This document shows positions 1 to 9,803 of a DNA stretch of 64,000 nt, in pieces. Source of the DNA: Gammaproteobacteria bacterium (lineage in GTDB: Bacteria; Pseudomonadota; Gammaproteobacteria; Steroidobacterales; Steroidobacteraceae); NCBI GenBank assembly GCA_028293765.1, contig JAQGOG010000037.1, positions 1-64,000 on the forward strand, in the 5' to 3' direction. The notes under the pieces were generated by a model that saw only the letters and a list, made by a program, of their open reading frames with translations, had not been told where the DNA came from and ran no database searches. Each line of letters starts with the position of its first letter. The first letter of the stretch is position 1. Position numbers and translations under genes: made by a program.

Positions 1-152
1 CCAGGCAGGCAAATAGAACGGCTGCGCGGATTCCCATCGAGGTCAGGCCCTAAGGAGCGATTCGAGGCGGCAAGCCTACTACGCCGGCCGCCTCCTGCCA
101 CGGCGGCCGTGACGTGACGGGCGTCCGGTTCCGGTGCCGGACTCCCCGATAA

Positions 153-773
153 GTGCGCCTTCCGCTTGGGCTCGAGCTTGCGGTTCGGACACCGGAGTCG
201 GTTCTGTACCTGGGACGACCCTGCTACTTCGGTCTCATCCGGGACGGCTGCGCCGAAAAGGTGTGGACTTCCGAGCGCTATTCCGCCGCGGTCGTCGCGA
301 GCATGGTGGCCGCTACCAAGGCGTACGTTGTTGCACATAACTTCCGGCGTGTGCTGATTGTCGGCTACAGCGGCGGGGGAACGCTTGCGGTCCTCATGGC
401 GTCGCAGTTGTCTTCGAGCGCGCCAGTGAATTCACTTGCGGGGCAGGATATGCCGCGAGTGGTCGGCGTGGTAACTATCGCGGGCAATCTGGATCCGGAT
501 GCCTGGACGCGCATGCACGACTACCTGCCGCTCACGGGCAGTCTCAACCCGGCGCTGGCTTCGCTGCCGCCGAAGAGCCTGCGCGAGTGGCACCTGATTG
601 GCGAGCGCGACACAAATGTGCCGTACGCCGCCGCGCAGGAGTATCTCCAACGTGTGGCTCCTGATCGCATCTGGCGGTATGCAAGCTTCGATCACGCGTG
701 CTGTTGGGTTCGCGAGTGGCCGACTGCATTCGCGCAAATTCGCGCGGAGCTGGATGACGCAAAAGTCAACTGA
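153..773 (+). CDS. alpha/beta hydrolase-like protein, probably 5'-truncated
   Basis: LYLGRPCYFG and nucleophile elbow GYSGGG; C-terminal FDHACCW with a plausible catalytic His; a TAA stop lies directly before the GTG start. Confidence 0.6.
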   Translation: MRLPLGLELAVRTPESVLYLGRPCYFGLIRDGCAEKVWTSERYSAAVVASMVAATKAYVVAHNFRRVLIVGYSGGGTLAVLMASQLSSSAPVNSLAGQDMPRVVGVVTIAGNLDPDAWTRMHDYLPLTGSLNPALASLPPKSLREWHLIGERDTNVPYAAAQEYLQRVAPDRIWRYASFDHACCWVREWPTAFAQIRAELDDAKVN

Positions 774-875
774 TTATGCGGCAGCGTCGGCCATCTCCCG
801 GCGGCACCGGATTTTCGCGCACCGGGCCGCGTGCCCGGCGATATACTGCGCGACTTTTTCCGCCGGGCCTAATCC

Positions 876-1796
876 ATGTGGTTCAAGAATCTCTCCCTCT
901 ATAGATTGCCCGCGGACTGGAACGTCTCCGCCGCCGAGCTCGAAGAAAAGCTCGCTCACCGCACGCTGCAGCCCTGCAGTCCGCTGGAAATGCTGAGCCG
1001 TGGCTGGGTCGCGCCATCGAGCACCGGACGGATGCTGCACACGGTGAATGGGCAGCACCTGATCGCGCTCGGCGTGGATCAGAAACTGCTGCCGTCGTCA
1101 ATCATCCGGCAGGAAGCTCAGAAGCGCGCGGAGGTGCTCGCCGATAGCCAGGGGTTTCCGGTCGGACGGCGACAGATGCGCGATCTGAAGATGCGTGTCG
1201 GCGAGGAACTGCGCGCCCGTGCGCTCACGCGACGCCGTATGACGCGCGCCTGGATCGACCCGGTGAACGGGTGGTTCATAGTCGACGCCGGGAGCGCGGG
1301 CAAGGCCGAGGAGCTCGTCGAAGCCTTGCGTGACCTGCTGGGCAGCTTCGCTGTGCAATTCGTGGAGACGCAGCGTACGCCGCATACCTCCATGGCCGCG
1401 TGGTTGACGCACGGAGATGCGCCAGCACCTTTCGGCATCGACCAGGATCTCGAGCTGCAGACTGCCGATCCGACGAAGGCCACCGTGCGCTACGTGCGGC
1501 ACGCCCTGGATGGAAAGGAAATCAAGGCACATCTCGCCGGGGGCAAATATCCGACGCGGCTCGGCTTGACGTGGAACGGCCGCATTTCATTCGTGCTCAC
1601 GGAAAAATTGCAGGTCAAGCGCGTCGAGTTCCTCGACATGACGAAGGACACCGCGGACGGCGGCGAGCTGGACAAGGCCGAGCAATTCGACGTCGACTTC
1701 GCGGTGATGGCCGGTGAGCTCGCGAAACTGCTCGACGATCTCGTGCAGGTCCTCGGCAGCGAAGTGGGGCGGCAGGAGACCGCCGCGGCGGCGTAA
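876..1796 (+). CDS. rdgC: recombination-associated protein RdgC
   Basis: MWFKNLSLYRLP N-terminus, GWVAP, RTPHTSMAAWLT and LGLTWNGRISFVLTEKLQVKRVEFLD typical of RdgC. Confidence 0.95.
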   Translation: MWFKNLSLYRLPADWNVSAAELEEKLAHRTLQPCSPLEMLSRGWVAPSSTGRMLHTVNGQHLIALGVDQKLLPSSIIRQEAQKRAEVLADSQGFPVGRRQMRDLKMRVGEELRARALTRRRMTRAWIDPVNGWFIVDAGSAGKAEELVEALRDLLGSFAVQFVETQRTPHTSMAAWLTHGDAPAPFGIDQDLELQTADPTKATVRYVRHALDGKEIKAHLAGGKYPTRLGLTWNGRISFVLTEKLQVKRVEFLDMTKDTADGGELDKAEQFDVDFAVMAGELAKLLDDLVQVLGSEVGRQETAAAA

Positions 1797-1830
1797 CCAC
1801 GCCGCTGTCGGGCGTGTCTTTAAAGTCAGC

Positions 1831-3096
1831 TCACGCCTCGGCGCGAAACGAGCCCTCGAGGGCATCTATCAGGAAGTCGGCCTCGGCCCGGACCATCGTC
1901 AACGGCGGGCGGATTTTCAGGACGTTACTGTCCCTCCCGGTGGAACCGACGAGAACTCCCTGGCGGCTGAGATCGTTGATGATCCTCGTTGCCTCCTGAC
2001 GCGCCGTCAGGCGGGCGGCAGGATTTGCCGCAAGGTCTACGCCGAGGAACAGGCCGGCGCCGCGGACCTCGCGGATCCACGAGTAGCGCTGCGCGAGCTT
2101 TCGCAATCCCTGCTGCAGATACTCGCCCATCGCACGAGCGTTGGCGACGAGGTTTTCTTTCTCGATGACATGCAATACCGCCAGGGCCACTGCGCAAGAG
2201 ACGGAGTTGCCTCCAAAAGTGTTGAAGTACCGCGTATGCCTCGCAAATGCTTCGAGGAGTTCGGGGCGCGCCGCGAGAGCTGCAACCGGATGGCCGTTTC
2301 CCATGGGCTTGCCCATAGTCACGATGTCGGGAACTACGCCGTGCCGCGCGAATCCCCACATGTGATCGCCTGTGCGGCCGAAGCCAGGTTGCACTTCATC
2401 CGCGATGAAGAGACCGCCGGCGGCGCGGATGTGCGCAGCTGCTTCGGCGAGGAAGCCAGTGGGGTGGGAGACGACGCCGTCGCTCGAGAAGATCGTATCG
2501 ACGAGGAGGGCCGCTGGCTTTACGTTTGCCGCTTGCATGAGATCTATGCACTGGCGGACGCGGTCGGCGAATTTCGCCGCTCCCTCGGTACCCAGCGGAG
2601 CGGGTACCGCGTAGACCCCCGGCCCGAGAGGCGCGCCATCCTCGGGCGACATGCCTGCTATGGTGTCTGTCGCGCCGTGATAGGCATAGTCGGTGATGAT
2701 GAAACCGGTACCTCCGGTCACCGTCTTGCTTATGCGCGCCGCCAGGTCGTTGGCTTCGCTGCCGGTGCAGGTGTAGACGACGTTGCCGATATCTCGCGGC
2801 ATCGTCGCGAGTAGCTTTTCGGCCAGCTCCAGAGGCTGTTCCGCGAGGTATCTCGTGTGGGTATTGAGTGTGCGCGCCTGCCGCGCCAATTCCTCTACTA
2901 CGTGAGGATGACAATGCCCGACGACGGGAACATTGTTATAGGCGTCGAGGTACCGGCGCCCTTCGGCATCGTACATCCAGACACCCTCGGCTCGCACGAT
3001 GTGCAGCGGCTCGTCATAAAAGAGCGTGTACGTCGGGCCAAGGGCGCGAGCGCGACGTGACAGCAGGTCCGTCGTGTCTGTTTCGGTATCCGTCAC
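1831..3096 (-). CDS. class-III PLP-dependent aminotransferase
   Basis: LDAYNNVPVVGHCHPHVVEEL, FIADEVQPGFGRTGDHMWGF, MGKPMGNGHPVAA (PLP lysine). Confidence 0.9.
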   Translation of the reverse strand: MTDTETDTTDLLSRRARALGPTYTLFYDEPLHIVRAEGVWMYDAEGRRYLDAYNNVPVVGHCHPHVVEELARQARTLNTHTRYLAEQPLELAEKLLATMPRDIGNVVYTCTGSEANDLAARISKTVTGGTGFIITDYAYHGATDTIAGMSPEDGAPLGPGVYAVPAPLGTEGAAKFADRVRQCIDLMQAANVKPAALLVDTIFSSDGVVSHPTGFLAEAAAHIRAAGGLFIADEVQPGFGRTGDHMWGFARHGVVPDIVTMGKPMGNGHPVAALAARPELLEAFARHTRYFNTFGGNSVSCAVALAVLHVIEKENLVANARAMGEYLQQGLRKLAQRYSWIREVRGAGLFLGVDLAANPAARLTARQEATRIINDLSRQGVLVGSTGRDSNVLKIRPPLTMVRAEADFLIDALEGSFRAEA

Positions 3097-3157
3097 AAAG
3101 CGATGTCCCTCAGCGGCATGGCCGCATGATAGACGATCGCCGGATCACTGTCCGCTT

Positions 3158-3574
3158 CTACGGTGGCGCGAGCACCCGGCTCGAAGCCGCATCGCCCAGA
3201 TCGCTATTGCCTGTGGCAAAGCCGTTCTTTTGCAGGATGTAGGCGGTGATCGCCCAGAGCTGATCCGGCGGCACGGAGCCGGGATTCACGGCCGGCATCT
3301 TCGTGTGCTCGAACGTATACAACTGCGCGAGCGGTTTGTTGCCCCAGGTCGCCAGAAAGGTCGGGCCGATGAGGGCGGGGCCGGCGGCGCCCTTGAGGTC
3401 CGGGCGATGGCATTGCGCGCACGTGTTGTTGAAGAGCTGATGCCCGCGGGTCGCCTGCGCTTGCGTGAACCAGCCGTCAGTGGCTGCGGCGGGTTGTACG
3501 GCCATCACGAGACATCCAATCCCGGCTGCCGCCGTGAGTCTGACGAGTCGGGTAGCGGAACAGTTGCTCAGCAT
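3158..3574 (-). CDS. secreted monoheme cytochrome c
   Basis: Signal peptide, CAQCH heme motif, distal Met region (HTKMPAVNPGS); GGAGGAGG RBS before ATG at 3574. Confidence 0.85.
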   Translation of the reverse strand: MLSNCSATRLVRLTAAAGIGCLVMAVQPAAATDGWFTQAQATRGHQLFNNTCAQCHRPDLKGAAGPALIGPTFLATWGNKPLAQLYTFEHTKMPAVNPGSVPPDQLWAITAYILQKNGFATGNSDLGDAASSRVLAPP

Positions 3575-3619
3575 CGGCCTCCTCCTTGCCGGCGACAGCG
3601 CGCGGCTCTTGTTGTAAGA

Positions 3620-3682
3620 ACTGTGGCTCGCCGGGATTGCCCCGGTATTTCCGGACTGAAACACTCGGGTTTCAACTGAAAC
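3620..3682 (-). promoter_or_regulatory. Module 1: GTTTCAGTTGAAAC-N17-GAAATA-N20-CACAGT
   Basis: Reverse-strand reading upstream of cytochrome c ATG 3574; matches shared architecture. Confidence 0.7.
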
Positions 3683-3691
3683 GGCGGGCCC

Positions 3692-6037
3692 TCAGCCGCT
3701 CGCGGGGCCGACTTCCTGCGTAGTGATGAACACCGGAATGGATTTGGCTGCCGGAGTTTTGCTCTTGGGATCGTGGTGGGCCAACGGCAGCAGGGGATTG
3801 GTTTCGGGAAAGTAGGCGGCAACGCAGCCGCCGGGGATGTCGTACGGATGTGCCGTGAAGTCGCGCAGCACCCGCCTGCGACCGTCGCCGGCAACAGCCT
3901 CTATCTCAACTCGCGTTTCGGGGGCGATCCCTCGCCGCCTCATATCCGCCGCGTTCATGAACACGACCCTGCGTCCCCCGAACACGCCCCGATAACGGTC
4001 GTTGAGCGAGTAGACCGTGGTGTTGTACTGATCGTGGCTGCGGATCGTCGCCAGCCGCAGAAGCATCGAGTCCGGGGGCGATGCCGCCTCTCCCAGTGAA
4101 GCCGCGACGATGAACTGAGCGCGGCCGCTCGGTGTATGCCATTTTCGCGCGCGCGCCGGGTTGGGGAGCTGGAAACCGCCGGGTTGACGGATCCGCCGGT
4201 TGAAGTCGTGGAAGAGATCGGGAAACACGTCTTCGATACTTTCGCGGATGACGTCGTAGTCCTCCTCGAAATCCGACCAGCCGATGTCGCCCTGCGTCAG
4301 GGTGGCCCGCGCCATGCCGCAGACGATGGCTACTTCGGATTTCAAGCTGCCTCGCGGGGCCTCTACGAGGCCAGTGGAGGCGTGCACCATCGACATGCTG
4401 TCCTCGACCGTGATGGACTGGCGGCCGCCCTTTTGGATGTCAATGTCGCTTCTGGCGAGGCACGGGAGGATGAGCGACAGTTGGCCATGCACCAGATGGC
4501 CGCGATTGAGCTTCGTAGTGATTCCGACCGTGAGCCGCAGCCGGCGCATGGCTGCTTCGACCACGGGCTTGTCCGGGACCGCCGCGACGAAGTTGCCACC
4601 CAGCCCGATGAACACTTTCGCGCGCCCGTCGATCATCGCCTGCACGGCGTCGATCACCGCGTGCCCGGGCTCACGTGGCGGCTCGAAAGCGAACACTTCG
4701 CGCATCTGGTCGAGGAGGGCGGCCTTGGGCTTCTCGTCCACCCCCATGGTCCGATCGCCTTGCACGTTCGAGTGACCGCGCACGGGGCAAATGCCGGCGC
4801 CCGGCTTGCCGATATTGCCGCGCATCAGCAGCAGATTAACGAGCTGCTGAACGTTCTGCGCGCCGTGGCGATGCTGAGTAATACCCATCCCGTAGGCGAC
4901 GATGACCGCTTTAGCGCGCATGTAGATGGCCGCAATGCGCTCTATCTGCTCCCGTGAGACTCCCGAAGTAAGCAGAATGTCGTGCCACTGTGTGCGTCGC
5001 AGATCGTGGGCGAGCTCGTGGCATCCCTGCGTGTGCTCCTTGATGAATTCGACATCCAGCACTGGTTCGCGACCGCCGTGAGTGGCCCGCGTGTGTGCCT
5101 CGAGCACGCACTTCATGATTCCCTTGAGCACCGCGAGGTCACCGCCGATGCGAACCTGGCAATATTCGCTGGCAATCGATGTGGAGCTCAGCGTCGCCAT
5201 CTCGATGGGGCTCTGAGGCGCGGCGAAACGCTCGAGCGCGCGCTCGCGCAGTGGATTTATGGCTACGATCGGCACACCACGGCGCGACGCATTGCGCAGC
5301 TCAGTCATCATCCGCGGACTGTTAGTGCCCGGGTTCTGGCCGATTACGAAGATTGCATCGGCGAGCGCGAAGTCGTCCAGCGTCACGGTGCCTTTGCCGA
5401 CCCCGAGGCTCTCGGGCAGGGCTACACTCGTTGCCTCGTGGCACATGTTCGAGCAGTCGGGAAAATTGTTGGTGCCGAAACGGCGCGCGAACAACTGGTA
5501 AAGAAAGGCCGCCTCGTTCGACGTGCGCCCGGAGGTGTAGAACTCGGCTTCGTTCGGATCGTCCAGAGCCCGGAGCTGGGTGCCGATCAGGGCGAACGCG
5601 TCGTCCCAACTCACGGGGACATAGCGATCGCTGCGAGGGTCGTAGCGCAGCGGCTCAGTGAGCCGGCCTTGCTCCTCGAGCCAGTAGTCGCTTCTGGATT
5701 CCAGTTCGCTCACGGTGTGGGTCGCGAACAGCTCGCGTGTGACGCGGCGTCGGGTGAGCTCGGCGGCAACCGCCTTGGCGCCGTTCTCGCAGAATTCGAA
5801 CGAGCTCGTGTGCCGCGGATCGGGCCAGGCGCAACCGGGGCAATCAAAGCCGTGCGGCTGATTCATCGCGAGCAGCGGCTTCGAGCCTTTGAGCCCGAGA
5901 CTCTGCTCACGCAGAGCGTGCGCCACGGCCTGTAAGGCGCCCCAGCCGCCGGCCGGAGCGTCATACGGCTCAAAAAGAGGTTCCTGCGGCGACTCGGTAG
6001 CTGGGATCTCGTCCTGGGGATTACTTCTGGCGTTCAT
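3692..6037 (-). CDS. FdhF/YdeP-family molybdopterin oxidoreductase
   Basis: GFDCPGCAWPDP, TSGRTSNEAAFLYQLFARRFGTNNFPDCSNMCHE, GVCPVRGHSNVQGDRTMG-like segment; ORF opens at 6082 but the predicted promoter favours ATG 6037. Confidence 0.88.
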   Translation of the reverse strand: MNARSNPQDEIPATESPQEPLFEPYDAPAGGWGALQAVAHALREQSLGLKGSKPLLAMNQPHGFDCPGCAWPDPRHTSSFEFCENGAKAVAAELTRRRVTRELFATHTVSELESRSDYWLEEQGRLTEPLRYDPRSDRYVPVSWDDAFALIGTQLRALDDPNEAEFYTSGRTSNEAAFLYQLFARRFGTNNFPDCSNMCHEATSVALPESLGVGKGTVTLDDFALADAIFVIGQNPGTNSPRMMTELRNASRRGVPIVAINPLRERALERFAAPQSPIEMATLSSTSIASEYCQVRIGGDLAVLKGIMKCVLEAHTRATHGGREPVLDVEFIKEHTQGCHELAHDLRRTQWHDILLTSGVSREQIERIAAIYMRAKAVIVAYGMGITQHRHGAQNVQQLVNLLLMRGNIGKPGAGICPVRGHSNVQGDRTMGVDEKPKAALLDQMREVFAFEPPREPGHAVIDAVQAMIDGRAKVFIGLGGNFVAAVPDKPVVEAAMRRLRLTVGITTKLNRGHLVHGQLSLILPCLARSDIDIQKGGRQSITVEDSMSMVHASTGLVEAPRGSLKSEVAIVCGMARATLTQGDIGWSDFEEDYDVIRESIEDVFPDLFHDFNRRIRQPGGFQLPNPARARKWHTPSGRAQFIVAASLGEAASPPDSMLLRLATIRSHDQYNTTVYSLNDRYRGVFGGRRVVFMNAADMRRRGIAPETRVEIEAVAGDGRRRVLRDFTAHPYDIPGGCVAAYFPETNPLLPLAHHDPKSKTPAAKSIPVFITTQEVGPASG

Positions 6038-6066
6038 AGTATTACGGCGGCGACTGTCGTACTTCA

Positions 6067-6139
6067 GCAGTGCGGCAAGCATTGAAAAGGACTGTTACCG
6101 GCCGATTGCGCCGACGCCGCGCAGTGTTACGGGTGAAAT
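6067..6139 (-). promoter_or_regulatory. Module 2: ATTTCACCCGTAAC-N27-GTAACA-N20-CACTGC
   Basis: Upstream of YdeP/FdhF-like gene (ATG 6037). Confidence 0.55.
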
Positions 6140-6166
6140 GGAAGTGGCGCCGGCGGCCTGCCGCGC

Positions 6167-6229
6167 ATTTCAAGTGAAACGCGCGCCGCCATGCGCGGAA
6201 ATGTCTCCGCAATACCCACCCCGCAATCT
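6167..6229 (+). promoter_or_regulatory. Module 3: ATTTCAAGTGAAAC-N17-GAAATG-N20-CAATCT
   Basis: Upstream of MFS gene 6238. Confidence 0.7.
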
Positions 6230-6237
6230 GGCTCTCT

Positions 6238-7467
6238 ATGAGTTCAATTCCTGATATCGAATCGTGGTCCGCACCGCCGCCGGCGCCTGGCAGCGAGGCG
6301 TCACACAGCGGTCTCAGTCGCACGCAGGTAGCCATCTTCGCAACCGCATGCGGCCTTGCAGTCGCGAATATCTACTACTCTCAGCCGCTGCTCGGCCTCA
6401 TCGCGCCAGCCCTGGGGTTGCGCCCGGGGCTTGCCGGCCTCATCGTGGCGCTGACGCAGCTCGGTTACGGTGCGGGCCTGTTGTTTCTGGTGCCCCTGAG
6501 CGATGTGATCGAGAACCGCCGTCTCGTGATCTGGGCGCTCGGCGCAGTTGTGCTCGGTCTGTTTGGCATTGCGCTGTCCGACTCGGCTGTGACTTTCATG
6601 GCCGCATCGTTCGTCGTCGGCGTGTCTGCCGTCGCGACGCAGATTCTCGTGCCATTCGCCTCCCACCTCGCTCCGGAAGAGTCGCGCGGCAAAGTAGTGG
6701 GCACCGTGATGTCCGGCCTGCTGGGCGGAATCATGCTGGCGCGGCCGTTCTCGAGCTACATCGCCGCAACTTTCGGCTGGCGCGCAGTGTTCTACATCTC
6801 GGCCGGCATGATGCTCGCCCTGATGCTGGCGCTGCTGCGGGCTCTGCCGGAGCGGCGACCCGCCACGAAGCTGGACTATGCGCAAATCCTGCGATCGCTT
6901 CCCGGCCTGGTCGCCCGAACGCCCCTTTTGCGGCGTCGCGCTTTCTATCAAGGCATGATGTTCGCCGGCTTCAATCTCTTCTGGACCGGCGCGCCGCTGC
7001 TGCTGGCCCGTGAATTTGACCTGGGTCATCGCAGCATTGCGCTGTTCGCACTGGCGGGCGCGGCCGGGGCACTCTCCGCGCCCGTGGCGGGACGGCTGGC
7101 CGATCGCGGTCTGGCGCGCCCTGCGACGGGATGGGCGTTAGTGTCGGCCCTGATTGCCTTCATCATTGCTGCGGCGGCAGGGTACGCGCACTCGATTGCG
7201 CTACTCGTTGTCGCGGCGTTGGTCCTCGACGCGGCGGTCCAGGTCTGTCAGGTCCTGAGCCTGCGCAGCATCTACATGCTGGCACCCGATCTGCGCGGCC
7301 GGCTCAATGGGCTGTTCATCGCTTTCGCGTTCCTCGGCGGTGCCACGGGCTCCGGGTTGGCCGCGGCCGTGTACGCGTCCCGGGGCTGGAGCACGCTCGC
7401 CAGCCTCGGTGCGCTGTTTATCTTTATCGCTCTCGCGCAGTACGCGAGCGAGCTCCGCCGCCGTTAG
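6238..7467 (+). CDS. MFS transporter
   Basis: 12-TM-like hydrophobic pattern, ANIYYSQPLLGLIAP, GRLADRG. Confidence 0.88.
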   Translation: MSSIPDIESWSAPPPAPGSEASHSGLSRTQVAIFATACGLAVANIYYSQPLLGLIAPALGLRPGLAGLIVALTQLGYGAGLLFLVPLSDVIENRRLVIWALGAVVLGLFGIALSDSAVTFMAASFVVGVSAVATQILVPFASHLAPEESRGKVVGTVMSGLLGGIMLARPFSSYIAATFGWRAVFYISAGMMLALMLALLRALPERRPATKLDYAQILRSLPGLVARTPLLRRRAFYQGMMFAGFNLFWTGAPLLLAREFDLGHRSIALFALAGAAGALSAPVAGRLADRGLARPATGWALVSALIAFIIAAAAGYAHSIALLVVAALVLDAAVQVCQVLSLRSIYMLAPDLRGRLNGLFIAFAFLGGATGSGLAAAVYASRGWSTLASLGALFIFIALAQYASELRRR

Positions 7468-7496
7468 GAGGGGAGCTCGCATAGGCAGACACGTTG

Positions 7497-8522
7497 TCAG
7501 CCTCGCTGCAGGGGCGCCATGAACTCGGGCCCGATGGGATCCGTGATCGTCTCGCTCAGGATGCGATCGATGCCCGCCCGGGCTGTGGCGTCCAGCGACC
7601 AGCCGGCTACTCCGAGCGCTGCCTCCAGTTGCTCGGGGTGACGGCCGCCCCATAGAGCCACGCTGATGCCCTGGTCGAGCATCCAGCGGACGGCAAGCTG
7701 AATGACGCGCCGGTGGAAGCGCTCTTGCGCGAGCTGATCGAGCTGACGCACGGCTGTCAGGTACTGCGCAAAGCGGGGTGGCTGGAACTTGGGATCGAAG
7801 CGCCGCAGGTCGTCTCCCACGAAGCCGGTGTCGGCGCGCATCCGTCCGCTCAGCAAGCCGCGACACAGGGCGCCATACCCGAGAGTCACGATGTTGTTGG
7901 CCCGGCAGTAGGGGAGAATGTCCGCTTCGATGCCCCGTTCGAACAGGTTATAGGGCGGCTGCAGCACGTGCAGGGGAGCACTCTGGCGGAAGCGCTCCAT
8001 CTGCGCGACAGAGAAGTTGCTGACGCCGATGGCGCGGATCTTTCCCTGGTCGTAAAGCATGCACATCGCATCGGCCGTTTCCTCAATGGGCACGAGCGGA
8101 TCGGGCCAATGCACTTGATAGATGTCGATGTAATCGGTACGCAGCCGGCGTAGTGACTCATCGAACTCCTGCATGACGCGCTCCCTGGTCGCGTTCCGGT
8201 AGACCTTGCCGTCGTGCCATTCCAGGCCCACCTTGGTAGCAATGATTGCCTGTGAGCGCAGGCCCGCGTCCGAGACGGCTCTGCCGACGATCTCTTCGGA
8301 TACGCCAAATCCGTAGGCCGGCGCTGTATCGATCAGGTTGATTCCTTGATCCAGAGCGGCCCTGATCGTGGCGATCGATTCGGCCTCGTCCGTGCCACCC
8401 CACATCCAGCCGCCCATCGCCCAGGTTCCGAGCGCTACGCGGGCTACGCGCAGTTGTGTGGCGGGAATGTCCACTGTCTCCGTGGTGACTTCTTTTACCG
8501 TGGCCTGGCTCGACTGAGGCAT
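7497..8522 (-). CDS. aldo/keto reductase
   Basis: LGTWAMGGWMWGG, NLIDTAPAYGFGVSEEIVGRA, YIDIYQVHWPDP, IRAIGVSNFS. Confidence 0.93.
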   Translation of the reverse strand: MPQSSQATVKEVTTETVDIPATQLRVARVALGTWAMGGWMWGGTDEAESIATIRAALDQGINLIDTAPAYGFGVSEEIVGRAVSDAGLRSQAIIATKVGLEWHDGKVYRNATRERVMQEFDESLRRLRTDYIDIYQVHWPDPLVPIEETADAMCMLYDQGKIRAIGVSNFSVAQMERFRQSAPLHVLQPPYNLFERGIEADILPYCRANNIVTLGYGALCRGLLSGRMRADTGFVGDDLRRFDPKFQPPRFAQYLTAVRQLDQLAQERFHRRVIQLAVRWMLDQGISVALWGGRHPEQLEAALGVAGWSLDATARAGIDRILSETITDPIGPEFMAPLQRG

Positions 8523-8539
8523 GACGCTCTCCTGTATGG

Positions 8540-8612
8540 CGGATAGCAGGAGGTTCTGCGCCGTTCATTTCCCATGCGTTGCAGCAGGGCGCGCGTCCGT
8601 TACAAGTGAAAT
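8540..8612 (-). promoter_or_regulatory. Module 4: ATTTCACTTGTAAC-N27-GAAATG-N20-TATCCG
   Basis: Upstream of aldo/keto reductase ATG 8522. Confidence 0.7.
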
Positions 8613-8629
8613 CCGCCCTTCGCGCTCCG

Positions 8630-9658
8630 TCAGAGAGCGATTTCCCGGGACAGCAACCCGCTCGCGAGCTCGAGGCGCGCACGGATGAATTCTGCGTCGA
8701 AGTCGGCATAGTGGGTGCCGGTGGGATTCATCACCCTGTGCCATGACGGAATTACGACATCCATCAGGAGCCTTCCAGCAATCAACGAGTTCAACAATGC
8801 AAGCTCTGCAGGCAACAGCGGCGTCGTCTCGTGATAGGCGATCACAAGATCCCGGATCGAGTGGTAAGCAGAGGCAGCGTCGGCAATCTGGTCGGCGGCG
8901 GCAATGGCAACATCGGCAATAAGTGCCGTGTGGGCCAGGTCTCCGAAATCGATGACTCCCGCGATCACGGTCTCGTCCGCGGGTTCGACGAGTACGTTCA
9001 TGTCGTTCAGGTCGTTGTGTACGACCTGCTGCCGGAGGCGCTCGAAATGGGGCGCGATCCGGGCCTCGATCTCCATGATCACGGCGGCGACACCCTCTGG
9101 GTGCGGAAAGCCCGGTAGTTCGTCGAGGAGAGCCCGTGTCTGCCCCACATTGCGAAGATCCCAGATGAGCGGCCGCCTCGCCGCCGGGTGCGCGAAGTTG
9201 CGAAGCGCAAGGCCTAACCTCGCGGCCGTGCGGCCGCATGCAGCGCGCTGGGGCCCGGATCGCACGGATGATCGCAACGTCTTGCCTGCCAGGTAGGTTA
9301 ACACCCGGGCAGTGCGCGTCAGTCCAGAGGCGTCCTCATACTGAACCTGCGTCCGTCGATCGCGGCTCCGCATGATGCGGGGACAGGGAAAGCCCGGATC
9401 GACGCGCTCGACGTGAAGTAATGCAGCCGTCGAAAGATCCGTGATGTCCGGGTCCTCTGCGGAGTTTGCGATCTTCAGGACATATTGGGAGCTGTCCGGG
9501 CAGGACAGCTTGAAATTCTCATCGCGCTCGCCCGTGAGGCGTGTGGCCACCGCCTCAAGTCCGTAGAGGTCACGCGCCAGCCTCTGCGCGGCTTCCGGGC
9601 TGACTGCCGCGGGGGCAACGACCATCGTGGCCATGAATTCCCGCAGATCGCTTGCCAT
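8630..9658 (-). CDS. aminoglycoside phosphotransferase/hydroxylysine-kinase-like phosphotransferase
   Basis: VVHNDLNDMNVLV catalytic loop, GVIDFGDLAHT metal-binding DFG-like motif. Confidence 0.85.
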   Translation of the reverse strand: MASDLREFMATMVVAPAAVSPEAAQRLARDLYGLEAVATRLTGERDENFKLSCPDSSQYVLKIANSAEDPDITDLSTAALLHVERVDPGFPCPRIMRSRDRRTQVQYEDASGLTRTARVLTYLAGKTLRSSVRSGPQRAACGRTAARLGLALRNFAHPAARRPLIWDLRNVGQTRALLDELPGFPHPEGVAAVIMEIEARIAPHFERLRQQVVHNDLNDMNVLVEPADETVIAGVIDFGDLAHTALIADVAIAAADQIADAASAYHSIRDLVIAYHETTPLLPAELALLNSLIAGRLLMDVVIPSWHRVMNPTGTHYADFDAEFIRARLELASGLLSREIAL

Positions 9659-9803
9659 CGTCGCTCGGCATTTAACGGTATGTAAGTCGATTTCAGCGTG
9701 AATGCCGGCGCATCGCAAGCCGTAAGCGCGGCAGGGCGGGCAAGGGACGCGGCCCTTGGTACTATTCGTCAGACCGTTTCCAGCCCGGACAGCAGGAGCC
9801 GCC

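Noticed and set aside
1714-2814. 366-aa plus-strand ORF overlapping the aminotransferase
   Set aside because: Antisense shadow of a clearly recognisable class-III aminotransferase
9655-9705. ATTCACGCTGAAATCG...TTAAATG upstream of the phosphotransferase
   Set aside because: Palindrome centre and spacing (3 nt and 15 nt) deviate from the ten consistent copies; at best very degenerate
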